Of a stretch of DNA of 64,000 nucleotides, positions 63,257 to 64,000 are shown piece after piece (position 1 is the first letter of the stretch; every line of letters starts with the position of its first letter). Below the pieces are notes generated by a model. The model was not told the DNA's origin. It saw nothing but the letters and a program-made list of their open reading frames with translations, and did not search any database. The DNA is taken from assembly GCA_964418695.1 (NCBI GenBank), contig CAYQMN010000004.1, positions 156,358 to 220,357 of the forward strand, given 5' to 3'. Both the position numbers and the translations under genes were made by a program. This DNA comes from Prado023 sp964418695. GTDB taxonomy: Bacteria; Actinomycetota; Actinomycetes; S36-B12; CAIYMF01.

Positions 63257-63776
63257 CCGCGCCGCCCCCGGTGCGGCGAGCAGGTGGGCGCCGCCGTGGC
63301 TCTTCCCGGCCCTGGCTGCCTGGCTGATGGCCGCCGCCGCGATGGTGGGCAACGCCACGTCGATCGCGGTGCGGGCCGATGTCGTCAGCGCTCTTCTGGG
63401 CGCCCTCGCGATCGCCCACGGCCTCGTGCAACGGAGGTGGCGCGTCGCCGGGCCACTCGCCGTGCTGACCCTCGGCACCACAGTCGGCCTCGTGATGGAC
63501 CCACTGCCCGGGCTGGCGCTGGGGGCGGGCGGCGCATCCGCTGGTCCGGCTGCCTCGGTCGGCGTGCGCGCGATATGGGTGGCGGCGAGCGTCATCGGCG
63601 CGCTCGTCATCGCCTGGGGGGTCTGGCTGCACGTGCGGCTGCGGATGCGCGGCAGCGAGGGCGCCCACGCGCTCGGCGACGCGCATGACGACCTGTCGGT
63701 CGAGCTCCGTCAGCGCGTCGACCAGGTCGAGCGACGCGTCGGGGCGATCGAGGCGCTGCTGGCACCTCGACCCTGA
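63246..63776 (+). CDS. Membrane protein with a C-terminal coiled coil
   Basis: 176 residues. Four membrane helices (about 18-38, 43-60, 68-90 and 105-128), then a cytoplasmic tail with DDLSVELRQRVDQVERRVGA and EALLAP, a short coiled coil that mirrors AAIEGLLRDVG at the end of the preceding protein. Third gene of the ArsR-like operon. No family recognised. Downstream 63777-63947 holds no gene that I can support. Confidence 0.65.
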   Translation: MSADRAAPGAASRWAPPWLFPALAAWLMAAAAMVGNATSIAVRADVVSALLGALAIAHGLVQRRWRVAGPLAVLTLGTTVGLVMDPLPGLALGAGGASAGPAASVGVRAIWVAASVIGALVIAWGVWLHVRLRMRGSEGAHALGDAHDDLSVELRQRVDQVERRVGAIEALLAPRP

Positions 63777-63947
63777 TCGGGCCCGCACTTCCCGACCGGC
63801 ACCTTCGTGCGGTCAGTCGCCCAGGAGTGCGGCCTCTGGGATTCGAGGACGACTTCGACCAAGCCGCGGGTGAGGACCGTCCCGACGGAATGCGTCGGTT
63901 CTCGCCGCGGTGGGCCGCTCCCAGGTCCTCATCTGGCCCCTTCCGCA

Positions 63948-64000
63948 CTAGGGCGTGTCTCCAATGAGGGTCTTCAGCCAGGTGATGACGGCTGAGAGGA
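63948..64000 (-). mobile_element. End of a probable IS5-family-like insertion sequence (transposase C-terminus, partial)
   Basis: The minus strand encodes LSAVITWLKTLIGDTP and then TAG (63948-63950). This resembles the C-terminal tail of IS5-group transposases whose stop lies at the very end of the element. The sequence CTAGGGCGTGTCTCC at the junction looks like a terminal repeat next to a CTAG-like target. The rest of the element is outside the window. Confidence 0.5.

Noticed and set aside
63777..63947. Short open frames between the last membrane protein and the insertion-sequence end
   Set aside because: No start with a promoter or ribosome-binding site, and translations show no family pattern.

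Overview
The window is very GC-rich DNA with almost no non-coding space. The gene set is that of an actinomycete: a PASTA-type kinase, the phosphatidylinositol mannosyltransferase PimB', a qcrCAB/ctaCDEF bc1-aa3 respiratory cluster, a two-gene TusA sulfur module, PspA/HtpX/PspAB, and glnA with a GlnR-type box. From memory, the gene order follows the Mycobacterium tuberculosis pknL-glnA1 block (about Rv2176 to Rv2220) with Streptomyces-like differences such as ctaD lying beside ctaC. The genus cannot be fixed from the sequence.

Layout. 1-9.8 kb: end of a Ser/Thr kinase, an EamA exporter, threonine aldolase, a lipoprotein, DAHP synthase, PPi-phosphofructokinase, glycerol kinase, a PlsC acyltransferase and small conserved proteins. 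9.9-16.9 kb: a LuxR-type regulator, two GT87-like membrane glycosyltransferases around pimB, and a DEDD exonuclease/UvrC-like hybrid. 17-26.5 kb: qcrB-qcrA-qcrC-ctaE and ctaF-ctaD-ctaC on the minus strand, with a receiver-only regulator-trpD operon between them. 26.6-35.9 kb: cysteine desulfurase-TusA, aat, a PfkB kinase, erpA, glycerate kinase, nadA, the PspA stress genes and a DUF3043 protein. 36-46.1 kb: an aldo/keto reductase, a conserved 70-residue protein, then a cobalamin riboswitch that leads an overlapping operon: secreted anchored protein, ECF transporter (T, A-A, S), PhnP-like/CobU fusion, cobT, cobS. That operon contains a 100-N assembly gap inside a 27-bp coding tandem repeat. 46.3-58.7 kb: gcvT, pepA, lpdA-sucB, a TIGR01777 protein, lipB-lipA, DUF4191, RDD and NYN proteins. 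58.7-60.3 kb: glnA with a GlnR-like box and a strong terminator.

Immediately after the glnA terminator the character changes to accessory DNA. There is a DUF1778/GNAT toxin-antitoxin pair, an inactive tyrosine-recombinase fragment fused in frame to a decayed alkyldihydroxyacetonephosphate-synthase-like oxidase, an ArsR-like regulator with two small coiled-coil membrane proteins, and the end of a probable insertion sequence at the window edge.

The genes work together in several modules. QcrCAB with CtaCDEF forms the terminal oxidase supercomplex. LipB and LipA make the lipoyl groups that SucB carries and LpdA and GcvT depend on. The B12 operon imports corrinoids and completes the nucleotide loop. 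CysDes-TusA and ErpA supply sulfur and Fe-S clusters, for example to LipA and NadA. A repeated pattern across the window is a TANNNT hexamer 6-8 nt before start codons that lack a Shine-Dalgarno sequence, which points to widespread leaderless transcripts.
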